Shown: piece after piece, positions 8,286 through 17,258 of the stretch | How positions within the stretch are numbered: the first letter of the stretch is position 1 | Layout: each line of letters starts with the position of its first letter | Origin: Bacteroides sp. | GTDB taxonomy: Bacteria > Bacteroidota > Bacteroidia > Bacteroidales > Muribaculaceae | Direction of reading: 5' to 3' | DNA length: 64,000 nt | Assembly: GCA_014801735.1 (NCBI GenBank) | Contig: JAAVDO010000006.1 | Location: 186,001 to 250,000, forward strand | Position numbers and translations under genes: made by a program | The notes under the pieces: model-generated | What the model was told of the DNA's origin: nothing | Database searches by the model: none | What the model saw: only the letters and a program-made list of their open reading frames with translations

Positions 8286-11200
8286 TTACTGTTTAATGTC
8301 CGCCGGAGCGGGCAGGTTAGTAGTGAGCGAATCGGCAGGAACATCTTTCTTCTTTCTGCGGAAAGCTTTCAGGAAAGAAAGCATATCGTCGAAATCACGA
8401 CGGTAGACCACGCCTACACCCTGAGTGGTCAACGCATTCTTGACGTAGAAGTTCTGGTCGTTGTAGCGATTGTAGGCCTTAAGACGCAGCGACCCTGACC
8501 GATTAAGCAGATATTCTATATCGAAATCGCCGATGAAAGTATTGTTGTTGAGCGTTTTATCACGATAGCCGAAGTTACCGTTGAACAGCAGACGATTGTT
8601 GAGCAAAGAAGAAGAGAGCGCCAGATCGAATTCGACGTCGCTGAAGTCGCCGCGATCGCTTCTGATATTTGGTGCGATACTGAATTTGTCGGTAAGCTGA
8701 CCGAGCACATTGCCGAGCTGAGAAGAAAGCGTAGCCGAGGCCATCGAAACAAGATCGTTGCCTTTGGTGGCCGACATATAGTCGGGTGTGTAGAAACGGC
8801 TCAGAGCAAGGAGATAAAGCATCTGGCGGGCACGCATATCGTCGGTGCTCACAATGGAGTTGACCTTTCGCTTGACATCATCCTTGAGGGTGGGGAAGGA
8901 GAAATCGTAGTCGATCTCGGGCTGACGCATATCGCCCGTGATTATGATCTCGGCTTCGACCGGAACGCTGGTGCGCGTAAGTTCGGGATCATCGAGAAAC
9001 GACTCGTCGAGGTCGCTGAGATTGGCAGTGAGGCGGTAGCCAGCAGTGATATTGAGTTGCGCGGAATATGGATCGCCATTAAAGCGGATAGTGCTTCCGG
9101 GATAGATCCGGAAGTCTTTGCGGATAATATCCTGGAATGTAAAATTATAAGTACCGCTTTCAAGGGTATAGTCGCCTCTCAGTCCGAGTTCCTCGCTGGC
9201 GCTATTGTAGCTTAAGGTCATAACGCCGTCGCCGAGCGCACGGATAGCATCGCCGCCTACGGGATCCATGATTACAACGAGGCGGGCATTATCGTTGACG
9301 CGCACAGTGAGATCCATATCATAGATGCTCGCACTCTCCTGCTCAACCTTTTTGGCAAGCGACTTACGGAGCTCTTTCACGATGTCGGGGGTAGAGAAGT
9401 CGAGCTCCTCGGTACCGGCGATTCCTGCGTCTCGATCGCGGAAAGATATAAACGTGTAGTCGTAAGCCTCTTCGGCATCCGACAGCACAAAAGTGAATGT
9501 CGACTTAGGCGCGGTCGACATATCCACTTTAATGTCTATCCGTCCGGGCACTCCGTTTATGTCCGCTCCACCGTCGCCGTAGATCGTGCCATACCAGATA
9601 AGCTCGGGCGAAGGAGCAACGTCGTAAACAAGGAGGTCTTTGGCCTCGGAGATGCGGAAATTGAATCTTGGTTCGTGGAAATTTGTGTGGCGGAGCCAGC
9701 CATTGAGTTTTCCGGTGTTGCCGTCGCGGTCGCGAAGAGTTATATTGCGTAGATCAATAAATCCGGGTTGGAGATGAACGGAGTCGGTTGCCCAGTAGGT
9801 TGTGCCGGTGAAATCAAGTTTCAGGCTGAGATCTTCGGCATAGATGTCACCACTCATGTTTATATCGTGGAATGTGCCGTAAAGATGTGCCTTTCCGGAG
9901 GCATATCCGCCAACCGCCGAAGCAAAAGCCTCCATAAAGGGCTTCATGAAGCCCACTTCTATCCTGTCGGCCTGCATATCGAGATCAATATAGCCTTCTG
10001 TGGTAGGTTTGATATAACCATTTATTGACGATTGGCGTCCGTTGGGCTGGTCGATGAGTGCCGAAAGATTTACAGCTGGTTTCTCGGCATCGAAATCAGC
10101 GCGTATCAAGGCATCACCCATCAACGAGAAGTTATATTTAAGACCTTTCACACTCAAACCGTCGGTATAGGCAACCGGATGTGACGACATCACTTCTTTA
10201 GCCACAAGGTCGCCTGTGGCAATGCCACCGAACATGGCATTGCTGATGTTGAGGGTCTCGAAAACATAATCGAGGTCAACATCGCGCAACTCTACCAATA
10301 CGGAGTCGCCAGGAGCAGATGAAACTTTGCCGTTTATGGCAACATACTGGCTCTGATGGCCGACACGGAAACGGTCGATGGTAATATTTTTGTCCTGTAT
10401 GGTGATAAGCGATGGAGATACTGTCCAGACAGTGTCGTTAAACACGAGTTCGCTCGTAAGCACCTGAACAGAGCCAAGAGTTTTGCCCGAGGAAAGATCA
10501 CGGTTGACTGATGCGAGGAAATTTAACGCTCCGGAGAAATCACGGTTGCTGTCAACCTTCCAGTTAGCGCCTATCGTAGCCGTGTTGGCGCCACCGGCAA
10601 CACTGAGATCAAGTGTCATCCGACCGTTCTTTGTAGGCATCGTTGTGGAAGCTGTCAGCATTGACTCTGGGAACCCTATCTTGTCTCCATTAATGTTAAG
10701 CCGCATTGAGGTGGCGTTTATCTCCTTATTACCCTGCCAGAGGTAAGGAGCGGAGAAGTCAAGACTGGCACTCATGTCCGGGCTTGAAAAAGATCCGTCG
10801 AGAACAACAGGATAACGCACCTGAACAGGCAATTTTGTGAAACTCTCAAGGGCCTCCGTGGATAGTAGGCGGATATTGAACGCAAAATCATTACGACCGC
10901 GGTCGTATATACGTGATTCTGAGAAAAGTGCCGGTACGAGTGAAGATGCGAGGCTTTTGATTTCGTTTGGCAGGGCAAAGGGATCAACCCTGCCCTTCAG
11001 CCATGCCTCAAGGATGTCAGATTTGATTCGGACTTCACTGTCGGCACCCGTGATAGTATCAGCTTTAGCCTCAAGATCTATATTTTTAACATATAAGCGT
11101 TTACCGGCAGGGGCAACCAGAGTGAGATCGCCGACATTGAATGTGCCGTCAAGCGCTTGTAGGCCGTCAGGAGTCTTAATTAGAGCCATTCGGGAAGTAG

Positions 11201-12893
11201 CAGTCAGCGAAAGTTCCCGACCCTGCTTTCCGGCGAGCAGACCGAGATCTATGTCGTTGGCAACCATATCGAAGTTCAGACGGCGGTAAGACGGATCATT
11301 GAGATCTACCATACCTTTAAAGTCAATTTCCAGGCCCTGGTTGTCAACATCAAAATCTATATTAAACTTTCTACCCTCGGCTCTGACAGCAAGCTCAAGA
11401 TTATGGAACTCAGAGCCTCGGAATTCGACTTCATCAATTTTCGCCACAGCATTACCCTCGACCGCTTTATTTTTAAGAAGGTCAACGTCGGCTGTAATAT
11501 TGCCGGTCAGGGAAACCGGAATATCTGACTGTGTGGAAAATGCTGCGAGAATCTTTCGGAGTGCGACATCGTCAAAATCGACTGTGCCAGATAGATTGGA
11601 GATACCGTTCTGTTTTCTCTTCAGGGCCGCGTTTGCGAGAATACTACCCGCCTGAGACCGGAAATCAAGATTTGCCGAGCCGGCCGCCGGACGACCTGAC
11701 TCCAGTTGCAACGAGCCTGCAACCTCAAGATGTAGGCTCCCAAGGGTTGAAAACAGGTCGGACAATTTAGCTACTGAGGTCATTGCCGGGATACTACCTG
11801 ATTCCGAGATAAGAATCAGACGCTGAAGATCAAAACGAGCGCTCCGAGAATCGGTTACAAGACCTGTTGCCAAAGCGTTCGCGCTGATGTTAGCGAAAGG
11901 TGTTGCGGCAGGATTATCTGATAGGGCTATATGAAAATCACTTACCGACAGACTGTCAGGTGTACCTGAGACTTTCATTCTGATATCACCCTCCATACGG
12001 TCGGGAACAATAGACGCCATATTGCTTAATAGCGGTCGGAAATCACTGAATGAGAAGTGTGATCCACTTAGTAGCTCAAGATTCACAGGAAGTCGGGAAA
12101 GCAAGCCGCTGTCTATATGTCCCCAGTCACCATACTCTATTGACATCGGTGCGAATGAAAGAAGTGTTGCCGGAAGTTCGATATTTAACTTTTCGACCTC
12201 AGCAACCGATGGTGTGAGTCTCACCTGACATTCGAGGCCAGTTATACTGAATCCCGAAGGCATACTGAAAGCAAGTCGGCGCAGGTCGATGGAATAATCA
12301 TCACGCTGCATCCGCGGCAAACGCATATCGGCACGCAGATCTCTGACCGATATATGGTTCTTGTCTATTCCGGAAACTTCCCAGGGTGCATCCTTTACAT
12401 CATAAGTAAGCGATGATTGTCGGATCACAATCGCATTTACCGCGAAGTCAAACTGAGTCGGAGGCTTATTTTTATCCTTGGGTTTCAAAGCATCTATGAT
12501 ACATTGAACATTGAGCGGTCCACCTGTACTGTCGCGGCTTACCGTAGCGTCCAGACCGATTATCTCGGCATAATTGAACACAAGTCGGCCACCCCACAAC
12601 AACTTGCCGACAGAAAGACCGGCTCCAAGTCGGCGCACTTTCAATGCCGTGTCGCCGTTGCAATCTTCAATAGCGACCTTACGCAATGTAATTCTGTTAA
12701 ACGGCGTGATTGTAAGATCGCCGATCGACACTCTTGTTCCAAGAAGCGTTGTAAGTTCTTTTTCAGCTATGCCTTTCGCTTTTTCCTGAACCTGAGGGAT
12801 AGAAAGAACAGCATATAGCAGAGCCGGGACAGCCACCGAAAGCGTCAGCAGCGTCACAATTATAAAACGGATAACTTTATATAGCCCGGCCAA
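8286..12893 (-). CDS. tamB: TamB-like translocation and assembly module protein
   Basis: 1535 residues. An N-terminal membrane anchor (about 7-30) is followed by a very long, repetitive beta-rich region of the AsmA/TamB/YhdP (bridge-like lipid transfer) kind, ending in the DUF490 C-terminal domain (about 1150-1480; DYTLESGTYNFTFQDIIRKDFRIYPGSTIRFNGDP is typical and falls in it). Family role: spans the periplasm, working with a TamA/BamA-like barrel in outer membrane protein insertion and/or phospholipid transport. The frame opens with TTG at 12893; the codons just upstream include no ATG, and the hydrophobic anchor begins immediately, so the TTG start is the best available. No tamA-type barrel gene is next to it here. 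Confidence 0.85.
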   Translation of the reverse strand: MAGLYKVIRFIIVTLLTLSVAVPALLYAVLSIPQVQEKAKGIAEKELTTLLGTRVSIGDLTITPFNRITLRKVAIEDCNGDTALKVRRLGAGLSVGKLLWGGRLVFNYAEIIGLDATVSRDSTGGPLNVQCIIDALKPKDKNKPPTQFDFAVNAIVIRQSSLTYDVKDAPWEVSGIDKNHISVRDLRADMRLPRMQRDDYSIDLRRLAFSMPSGFSITGLECQVRLTPSVAEVEKLNIELPATLLSFAPMSIEYGDWGHIDSGLLSRLPVNLELLSGSHFSFSDFRPLLSNMASIVPDRMEGDIRMKVSGTPDSLSVSDFHIALSDNPAATPFANISANALATGLVTDSRSARFDLQRLILISESGSIPAMTSVAKLSDLFSTLGSLHLEVAGSLQLESGRPAAGSANLDFRSQAGSILANAALKRKQNGISNLSGTVDFDDVALRKILAAFSTQSDIPVSLTGNITADVDLLKNKAVEGNAVAKIDEVEFRGSEFHNLELAVRAEGRKFNIDFDVDNQGLEIDFKGMVDLNDPSYRRLNFDMVANDIDLGLLAGKQGRELSLTATSRMALIKTPDGLQALDGTFNVGDLTLVAPAGKRLYVKNIDLEAKADTITGADSEVRIKSDILEAWLKGRVDPFALPNEIKSLASSLVPALFSESRIYDRGRNDFAFNIRLLSTEALESFTKLPVQVRYPVVLDGSFSSPDMSASLDFSAPYLWQGNKEINATSMRLNINGDKIGFPESMLTASTTMPTKNGRMTLDLSVAGGANTATIGANWKVDSNRDFSGALNFLASVNRDLSSGKTLGSVQVLTSELVFNDTVWTVSPSLITIQDKNITIDRFRVGHQSQYVAINGKVSSAPGDSVLVELRDVDLDYVFETLNISNAMFGGIATGDLVAKEVMSSHPVAYTDGLSVKGLKYNFSLMGDALIRADFDAEKPAVNLSALIDQPNGRQSSINGYIKPTTEGYIDLDMQADRIEVGFMKPFMEAFASAVGGYASGKAHLYGTFHDINMSGDIYAEDLSLKLDFTGTTYWATDSVHLQPGFIDLRNITLRDRDGNTGKLNGWLRHTNFHEPRFNFRISEAKDLLVYDVAPSPELIWYGTIYGDGGADINGVPGRIDIKVDMSTAPKSTFTFVLSDAEEAYDYTFISFRDRDAGIAGTEELDFSTPDIVKELRKSLAKKVEQESASIYDMDLTVRVNDNARLVVIMDPVGGDAIRALGDGVMTLSYNSASEELGLRGDYTLESGTYNFTFQDIIRKDFRIYPGSTIRFNGDPYSAQLNITAGYRLTANLSDLDESFLDDPELTRTSVPVEAEIIITGDMRQPEIDYDFSFPTLKDDVKRKVNSIVSTDDMRARQMLYLLALSRFYTPDYMSATKGNDLVSMASATLSSQLGNVLGQLTDKFSIAPNIRSDRGDFSDVEFDLALSSSLLNNRLLFNGNFGYRDKTLNNNTFIGDFDIEYLLNRSGSLRLKAYNRYNDQNFYVKNALTTQGVGVVYRRDFDDMLSFLKAFRRKKKDVPADSLTTNLPAPADIKQ

Positions 12894-12917
12894 AATATGG
12901 GTTGAAAATTGACAACG

Positions 12918-12946
12918 CGAAGTTACACATTTTTTTGCTATTACAA
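12918..12946 (-). promoter_or_regulatory. Probable promoter for tamB-sufT-lpxH
   Basis: A minus-strand TAACTTCG (12925-12918; one mismatch to TAnnTTTG) with TTG at 12946-12944, 18 bases apart. The transcript would start near 12911, about 18 bases before the TTG start codon. Confidence 0.4.
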
Positions 12947-12995
12947 CGCAATAATCAGAGCCAAATACCTGAGGTAAGTATAGCCGGAGATAATA

Positions 12996-13781
12996 TCAGT
13001 CAAGAGTCTGAACTCCCCCGCCATTGACCATCAGTGTCTGACCGCTAATCCATGATGATGCCGGAGAGGCGAAAAACAATACCGCCTTGGCAATATCGCT
13101 GACTTCTCCAAGACGTCTGATCGGAGTGTGGGCGAGCATACGAGCTTCGATATCCGGGGTCAGGACTGATTCAAGTGCGTGAGTACGGGTTGCACCGGGC
13201 CCCACCGAATTGATTCTTATGCCCATCGGCCCGAGATCGAAGGCAAGATTTGCACTCAAATGGTTAAGAGCAGCCTTGCTCGATCCATAAATTGCCATAT
13301 CGGGACTTGCATTGATGCTGCTCATCGAAGTTATGTTGACAATACTCCCATATCCGGATTTCTGCATGTGGGGAGCCGTTAGACGAACCAACATCCAGGG
13401 TGCAAATAGATTCAACATATATATTCGTTGAACGTAGGCAAGGTCAATTTTCCACGGATTCTCACGTCCGCCGCCTCCACCACCGGCATTGTTGACCAAA
13501 ATGTTTATAGTGCCATATCTTGCCACCGAATCATCTACCACCTTTTCGAGAGCTTCCTGACCTGCAGTTACGTCACACTGGAATGCAGTAGCATTTCCAC
13601 CGGCGTCAACAATGGCGTCGGCTGTCACCTGTGCTTTGGCAAGAGTACGGTCAGTCACTACAACGTTAGCTCCAGCCGCTGCCAGAATTTCAGCGCAACC
13701 CTGACCTATACCATCGCCGGCACCGGTAACAAGAGCGGTCAGTCCGCTCAGATCGAAAGATTCTTTAATATCAGTATTCAT
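12996..13781 (-). CDS. SDR oxidoreductase resembling 7-alpha-hydroxysteroid dehydrogenase
   Basis: 261 residues, classical SDR. Cofactor motif TGAGDGIG (19-26), Asp44 at the end of strand 2 (favours NAD over NADP), NNAGGGG (97-103), and catalytic Asn124, Ser152, Tyr165, Lys169. The C-terminal half (NLAFDLG, PGATRTHALESVLTPDIEARML, HTPIRRLG, GGGVQ) is strikingly like E. coli HdhA as I remember it, which oxidises the 7-alpha-hydroxyl of bile acids; Bacteroides also has such enzymes. Substrate-specific residues cannot be judged here, and many SDRs reduce 3-oxo compounds instead. The gene stands alone, divergent from the pheA operon. Confidence 0.65.
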   Translation of the reverse strand: MNTDIKESFDLSGLTALVTGAGDGIGQGCAEILAAAGANVVVTDRTLAKAQVTADAIVDAGGNATAFQCDVTAGQEALEKVVDDSVARYGTINILVNNAGGGGGGRENPWKIDLAYVQRIYMLNLFAPWMLVRLTAPHMQKSGYGSIVNITSMSSINASPDMAIYGSSKAALNHLSANLAFDLGPMGIRINSVGPGATRTHALESVLTPDIEARMLAHTPIRRLGEVSDIAKAVLFFASPASSWISGQTLMVNGGGVQTLD

Positions 13782-13863
13782 GACAGTATAACAACCATGA
13801 ATCAGGTTTTATCTAAATAAAACACGTCAGTGCTACATTTTTTATGATTTATGTGCTGAAAAA

Positions 13864-13894
13864 TTTGCATAGTGCAAAGATTTGCGTACCTTTG
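13864..13894 (+). promoter_or_regulatory. Promoter of the pheA operon
   Basis: Near-perfect Bacteroidota promoter: -33 TTTG at 13864-13867, 19-base spacer, -7 TACCTTTG at 13887-13894. Transcription should begin near 13901, leaving a leader of about 213 bases before pheA. It lies in the 332-base gap 13782-14113, which otherwise holds the leader peptide and attenuator described below. Confidence 0.75.
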
Positions 13895-13938
13895 CATAAC
13901 TATTCATAAGGATAGCGACATTAAACATCATTTGTCCG

Positions 13939-14016
13939 ATGACTCGATTTTACGCATATTATTATTTTAGCTCGTACTATTTCGCACAGAAGGAGGACGG
14001 GATAAACCGCGTATGA
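13939..14016 (+). CDS. Tyr/Phe-rich attenuator leader peptide
   Basis: 25 codons, ATG 13939-13941 to TGA 14014-14016. The first 15 residues read MTRFYAYYYFSSYYF: six Tyr and three Phe, including runs YYYF and YYF. The last ten (AQKED, GINRV) are ordinary. Such clustering of the end-product amino acids, placed between a strong promoter and a terminator in front of the genes making Phe and Tyr, is what pheL/trpL-type leader peptides look like. The peptide itself should have no function beyond making ribosomes stall when charged tRNA-Tyr or tRNA-Phe is scarce. No Shine-Dalgarno sequence precedes it, as usual for this phylum. Confidence 0.7.
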   Translation: MTRFYAYYYFSSYYFAQKEDGINRV

Positions 14017-14106
14017 TAGTCTGAGGCACCCCACGCAAACAACTAATCGAACCATACGGCTCCCGGCTCCTCCCCTACTTTGGGGATAAGCCGGGAGCAA
14101 GTTTTT
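13991..14106 (+). promoter_or_regulatory. Phe/Tyr attenuator: alternative antiterminator and terminator folds
   Basis: Two exclusive folds can be drawn. Antiterminator: AGGAG 13991-13995 pairs with CTCCT 14067-14071, and CGGGA 13998-14002 with TCCCG 14061-14065, separated by a 2x1 internal loop; inside it, CGTATG 14010-14015 pairs with CATACG 14053-14058. Terminator: 14059-14068 pairs with 14089-14098. The 14061-14071 arm is used by both. The first antiterminator strand lies in the leader peptide frame (codons Lys-Glu-Asp-Gly-Ile) right after the Tyr/Phe codons. A ribosome stalled on those codons would leave it free (read-through), while one that reaches the stop at 14016 would cover it (termination). 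Confidence 0.65.
14059..14106 (+). terminator. Intrinsic terminator in the pheA leader
   Basis: Ten-pair GC-rich stem GCTCCCGGCT (14059-14068) / AGCCGGGAGC (14089-14098), with an inner stem TCCCC 14071-14075 / GGGGA 14082-14086, then AAG and TTTTT (14102-14106). It ends 7 bases before the pheA ATG at 14114, so it can only make sense as a conditional terminator for this operon. Confidence 0.8.
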
Positions 14107-14113
14107 AAGAGAA

Positions 14114-14974
14114 ATGGAATCTGCAAAAAAAAGAGTCACAATTCAGGGTGTAGCCGGTTGCTACCATGATGCTGCAGCGCGGGCTTATTTCGAAGGAGAG
14201 GATATCGACACCATCGAGTGTGATTCTTTTCCCGAGATGTTCGACACACTCGACTGCGATGCCTCGCTTCTCGGCATATTGGCAATAGAAAACACTATAG
14301 CCGGAGCACTCCTCCAAAACCACGAACTCCTGCGTAAAAGCAATCTCACGATCGTCGGTGAGACCAAAATGAGGATATCCCATGTTCTGGCTGCAATGCC
14401 GGGGCAGAAAATTACCGACCTACACGAAGTCGGATCTCATCCTATGGCACTCATGCAGTGTGAACTGTATCTGCGCCATCATCCCAATCTCAAGATGACC
14501 GAGAAGCTTGATACGGCCGGCACAGCCAAGGAAATTGCCGAAAAAGGTATATTGGGAATGGGTGCCGTATGCGGAGCGTTTGCCGCCGAGCTCTACGGAC
14601 TCGAAATACTTGACAGAGGTATCGAGACAAACAAACGCAACTTCACGCGCTTCCTGATATTAGCCGATCCTCTGGTTGCTGACGAACTGCGTCCCCGACC
14701 GGAGAACCGCGATAAAGCCTCGATCGCTTTCACCCTTCCCCACTCAAAAGGAGCTCTGTCGAAAGTCCTGACAATATTTTCTTTCTACGATATCAATCTT
14801 TCAAAGATTCAGTCGATGCCTATAATCGGCAGAGAATGGGAATACAGATTCTATCTCGATCTCACTTTCGACAGCTATGTACGCTACCGTCAGGCAATCG
14901 ATGCCGTGCGTCCCCTGATAAACGACTTCAAGACTTTGGGAGAATATAAAGAATGTAAACATGAAATCGTCTGA
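14114..14974 (+). CDS. pheA: Prephenate dehydratase
   Basis: 286 residues. Converts prephenate to phenylpyruvate, the committed step to phenylalanine. The PDT domain covers about 8-185 and holds the catalytic TRF motif (Thr178-Arg179-Phe180 in KRNFTRFLIL) and the conserved AIENTIAG segment (57-64). A C-terminal ACT domain (about 203-278) includes the GALSKVLTIF and LSKIQSMPI segments that bind Phe in allosteric homologues, so feedback inhibition is likely. No fused chorismate mutase: that activity is on the third gene of the operon. It overlaps the next gene by 14 bases. Expression is probably set by the attenuator directly upstream. Confidence 0.93.
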   Translation: MESAKKRVTIQGVAGCYHDAAARAYFEGEDIDTIECDSFPEMFDTLDCDASLLGILAIENTIAGALLQNHELLRKSNLTIVGETKMRISHVLAAMPGQKITDLHEVGSHPMALMQCELYLRHHPNLKMTEKLDTAGTAKEIAEKGILGMGAVCGAFAAELYGLEILDRGIETNKRNFTRFLILADPLVADELRPRPENRDKASIAFTLPHSKGALSKVLTIFSFYDINLSKIQSMPIIGREWEYRFYLDLTFDSYVRYRQAIDAVRPLINDFKTLGEYKECKHEIV

Positions 14975-16157
14975 ATCAATCCACTCGTCAGCCATTGTCC
15001 CCGCCGATCGAGTAGCTACAATCAAGGAATACTACTTTTCGCGCAAACTGCGCGAAGTCGCCCAGCTCAATGCTCAGGGCCTTGACATCATCTCACTTGG
15101 TATAGGAGGCCCAGACCGTCCGCCTCATCCTGAAGTCATATCCACACTGGCGGAGAGCGCCCGTCGTGATGATACCCATTCCTACCAGCCCTACGTAGGT
15201 ATTACGGAGCTTAGAAACGCTTTTGCCGACTGGTATAAGAGATTTTACGGCGTTGAGCTGGACCCTCAGAAAGAAATTCAGCCGCTGATAGGTTCTAAAG
15301 AGGGCATTCTGCATATATCTCTCGCTTTTCTGAATCCGGGCGACGGGGTTCTGGTTCCCGATCCCGGCTATCCGACTTATACCTCTGTGAGCAACCTTGT
15401 CGGTGCTGAGATATTCAAATATGATCTGAAAGAAGATAATGACTGGATGCCTGATTTCGAGTCACTGGAGAAGCTGCCCCTCGAACGCATCAAACTCATG
15501 TGGATCAACTATCCGCATATGCCGACTGGAACGCCTGCATCAAAGGAGCTGTTTGAAAAAATTGTAGCCTTCGGAAAGAAACACAACATTGTGATCGCCC
15601 ATGACAATCCATACAGTTTCATACTCAATGATAAGCCTATGAGCTTGCTGCAGGTGGACGGGTCAAAAGATATAGCCATAGAGATGAACTCACTGAGCAA
15701 GAGCCACAATATGGCAGGTTGGCGTATAGCGATGCTCGCATCCAATCCTCAGTTCATCGAATGGATCCTGAAAGTTAAGAGCAACATCGACTCAGGACAG
15801 TTCAAACCCATGCAGCTGGCGGCTGTCAAAGCACTTTCAGCCGGAAAAGAATGGTATGATGACGTAAACCGCACCTACATGCGTCGTCGGAAAAAGGCCG
15901 AGCTGATCATGAACGAACTCGGATGTGAATTTGATCCCCGTCAGCAGGGACTGTTTCTATGGGGCAGAATACCCGACAACTATGAGGGAAGCGAACAGCT
16001 TGCCGATAAAGTCCTGTATGAGGCCCGTGTGTTCATCACTCCCGGCTTCATCTTCGGTCAGAACGGAGATCGATACATCAGAATAAGCCTGTGTGCAACC
16101 GAGCAGAAGATGGATGAAGCGCTCGAACGTATCAAGCAAATGAATAATCAAAAATAA
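14961..16157 (+). CDS. PLP-dependent class I/II aminotransferase (aromatic amino acid step)
   Basis: 398 residues, fold-type I. The PLP lysine is Lys247 in SLSKSHNMAGWR; Asp215 (AHDNPYSF) should bind the pyridine nitrogen; NYPHMPTG (183-190) replaces the usual NYPxNPTG. The C-terminal carboxylate-binding Arg lies in the RYIRISLC segment. Its place between pheA and the DAHP synthase/chorismate mutase gene argues for transamination of phenylpyruvate and 4-hydroxyphenylpyruvate. By sequence alone it could also be an aspartate or LL-diaminopimelate-type aminotransferase. It overlaps pheA by 14 bases, so the two are translationally coupled. Confidence 0.8.
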   Translation: MKSSESIHSSAIVPADRVATIKEYYFSRKLREVAQLNAQGLDIISLGIGGPDRPPHPEVISTLAESARRDDTHSYQPYVGITELRNAFADWYKRFYGVELDPQKEIQPLIGSKEGILHISLAFLNPGDGVLVPDPGYPTYTSVSNLVGAEIFKYDLKEDNDWMPDFESLEKLPLERIKLMWINYPHMPTGTPASKELFEKIVAFGKKHNIVIAHDNPYSFILNDKPMSLLQVDGSKDIAIEMNSLSKSHNMAGWRIAMLASNPQFIEWILKVKSNIDSGQFKPMQLAAVKALSAGKEWYDDVNRTYMRRRKKAELIMNELGCEFDPRQQGLFLWGRIPDNYEGSEQLADKVLYEARVFITPGFIFGQNGDRYIRISLCATEQKMDEALERIKQMNNQK

Positions 16158-16166
16158 TATACCCAA

Positions 16167-17246
16167 ATGAAAGATATCCAACCGATAATTCTTGAAGGAG
16201 TAAACACGAGTGAGCCGCTCGTGATCGCAGGACCCTGCAGTGCCGAGACAGAAGAACAAGTGCTTGAAACCGCGACTCAACTTGCGGCCAACGGCATAAA
16301 GATATTCCGTGCCGGAATATGGAAACCACGTACAAAACCGGGCGGATTCGAAGGTGTAGGCTCCCCCGGCTTGGAATGGCTTAAGAAAGTTAAGGAGCTG
16401 ACCGGTATGTATACCGCGACCGAAGTAGCTACCCGCGATCATGTAAAGCAGGCTCTCGAAGCCGGCGTTAATATCCTGTGGATAGGCGCCCGCACGTCTG
16501 CCAACCCATTTGCAATGCAGGAAATTGCCGACACTCTGGCAGAAATGAAGGCCGACGTTCCTGTTCTGGTAAAAAATCCCGTGAACCCTGATCTCGAATT
16601 ATGGGTAGGAGCTCTCCAGCGAATCTACAACGCAGGAATACACAAAATCGGTGCTATTCACCGTGGCTTCTCGACCTATGGAAAGCATCTGTATCGCAAC
16701 ATGCCCCAGTGGCATATTCCTATCGAACTGCGTCTGCGCTATCCCAGCCTCCCTATCATCTGCGACCCAAGTCATATAGGTGGCAAGCGCGAACTCGTCG
16801 CTCCCCTCTCGCAGCAGGCTCTGGATATGGGTTTCAACGGTCTGATAATCGAAAGTCACTGCCAGCCCGACTGCGCCTGGAGCGACGCTGCTCAACAAAT
16901 CACGCCCGAGATTCTCAACTACATCCTTCACACTTTAGTGATCCGCGACTCTCACCAGTCGACCGAGAATCTTGCACTGCTACGTCAGCAGATTGACCAG
17001 ATCGACAACGAACTTCTTGATATCCTCGCCAAACGTATGCGCGTGTCGCGTGAGATCGGCCAGTACAAGAAAGAACATCGCATGCCTGTGCTCCAAGCCA
17101 ACCGATATAACGACGTGATCAAGACCCGCCTGAAAATCGGTGAAGACATGGCAATGTCGACCGACTTCCTGAAAGCTGTGCTGCTCGCCATACACGAGGA
17201 AAGTGTGCGTCAGCAGATCGAGGTTCTCAACGACCGTGTACGATAA
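16167..17246 (+). CDS. Bifunctional DAHP synthase (type I-beta) / chorismate mutase (AroQ)
   Basis: 359 residues. Residues about 5-255 form a KDO8P-synthase-like type I DAHP synthase (IAGPCSAE near 19-26; GIWKPRTKPGGFEGVG; ICDPSHIGGKRE), making DAHP from PEP and erythrose-4-phosphate. Residues about 265-350 are an all-helical AroQ chorismate mutase (LRQQIDQIDNELLDILAKRM, then SREIGQYKKEH). The fusion places the first shikimate step and the branch-point mutase on one chain, an arrangement common in Bacteroidota that can let prephenate feed back on DAHP synthase. Start 9 bases after the aminotransferase stop. Confidence 0.92.
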   Translation: MKDIQPIILEGVNTSEPLVIAGPCSAETEEQVLETATQLAANGIKIFRAGIWKPRTKPGGFEGVGSPGLEWLKKVKELTGMYTATEVATRDHVKQALEAGVNILWIGARTSANPFAMQEIADTLAEMKADVPVLVKNPVNPDLELWVGALQRIYNAGIHKIGAIHRGFSTYGKHLYRNMPQWHIPIELRLRYPSLPIICDPSHIGGKRELVAPLSQQALDMGFNGLIIESHCQPDCAWSDAAQQITPEILNYILHTLVIRDSHQSTENLALLRQQIDQIDNELLDILAKRMRVSREIGQYKKEHRMPVLQANRYNDVIKTRLKIGEDMAMSTDFLKAVLLAIHEESVRQQIEVLNDRVR

Positions 17247-17258
17247 CCCACTTAAGCA

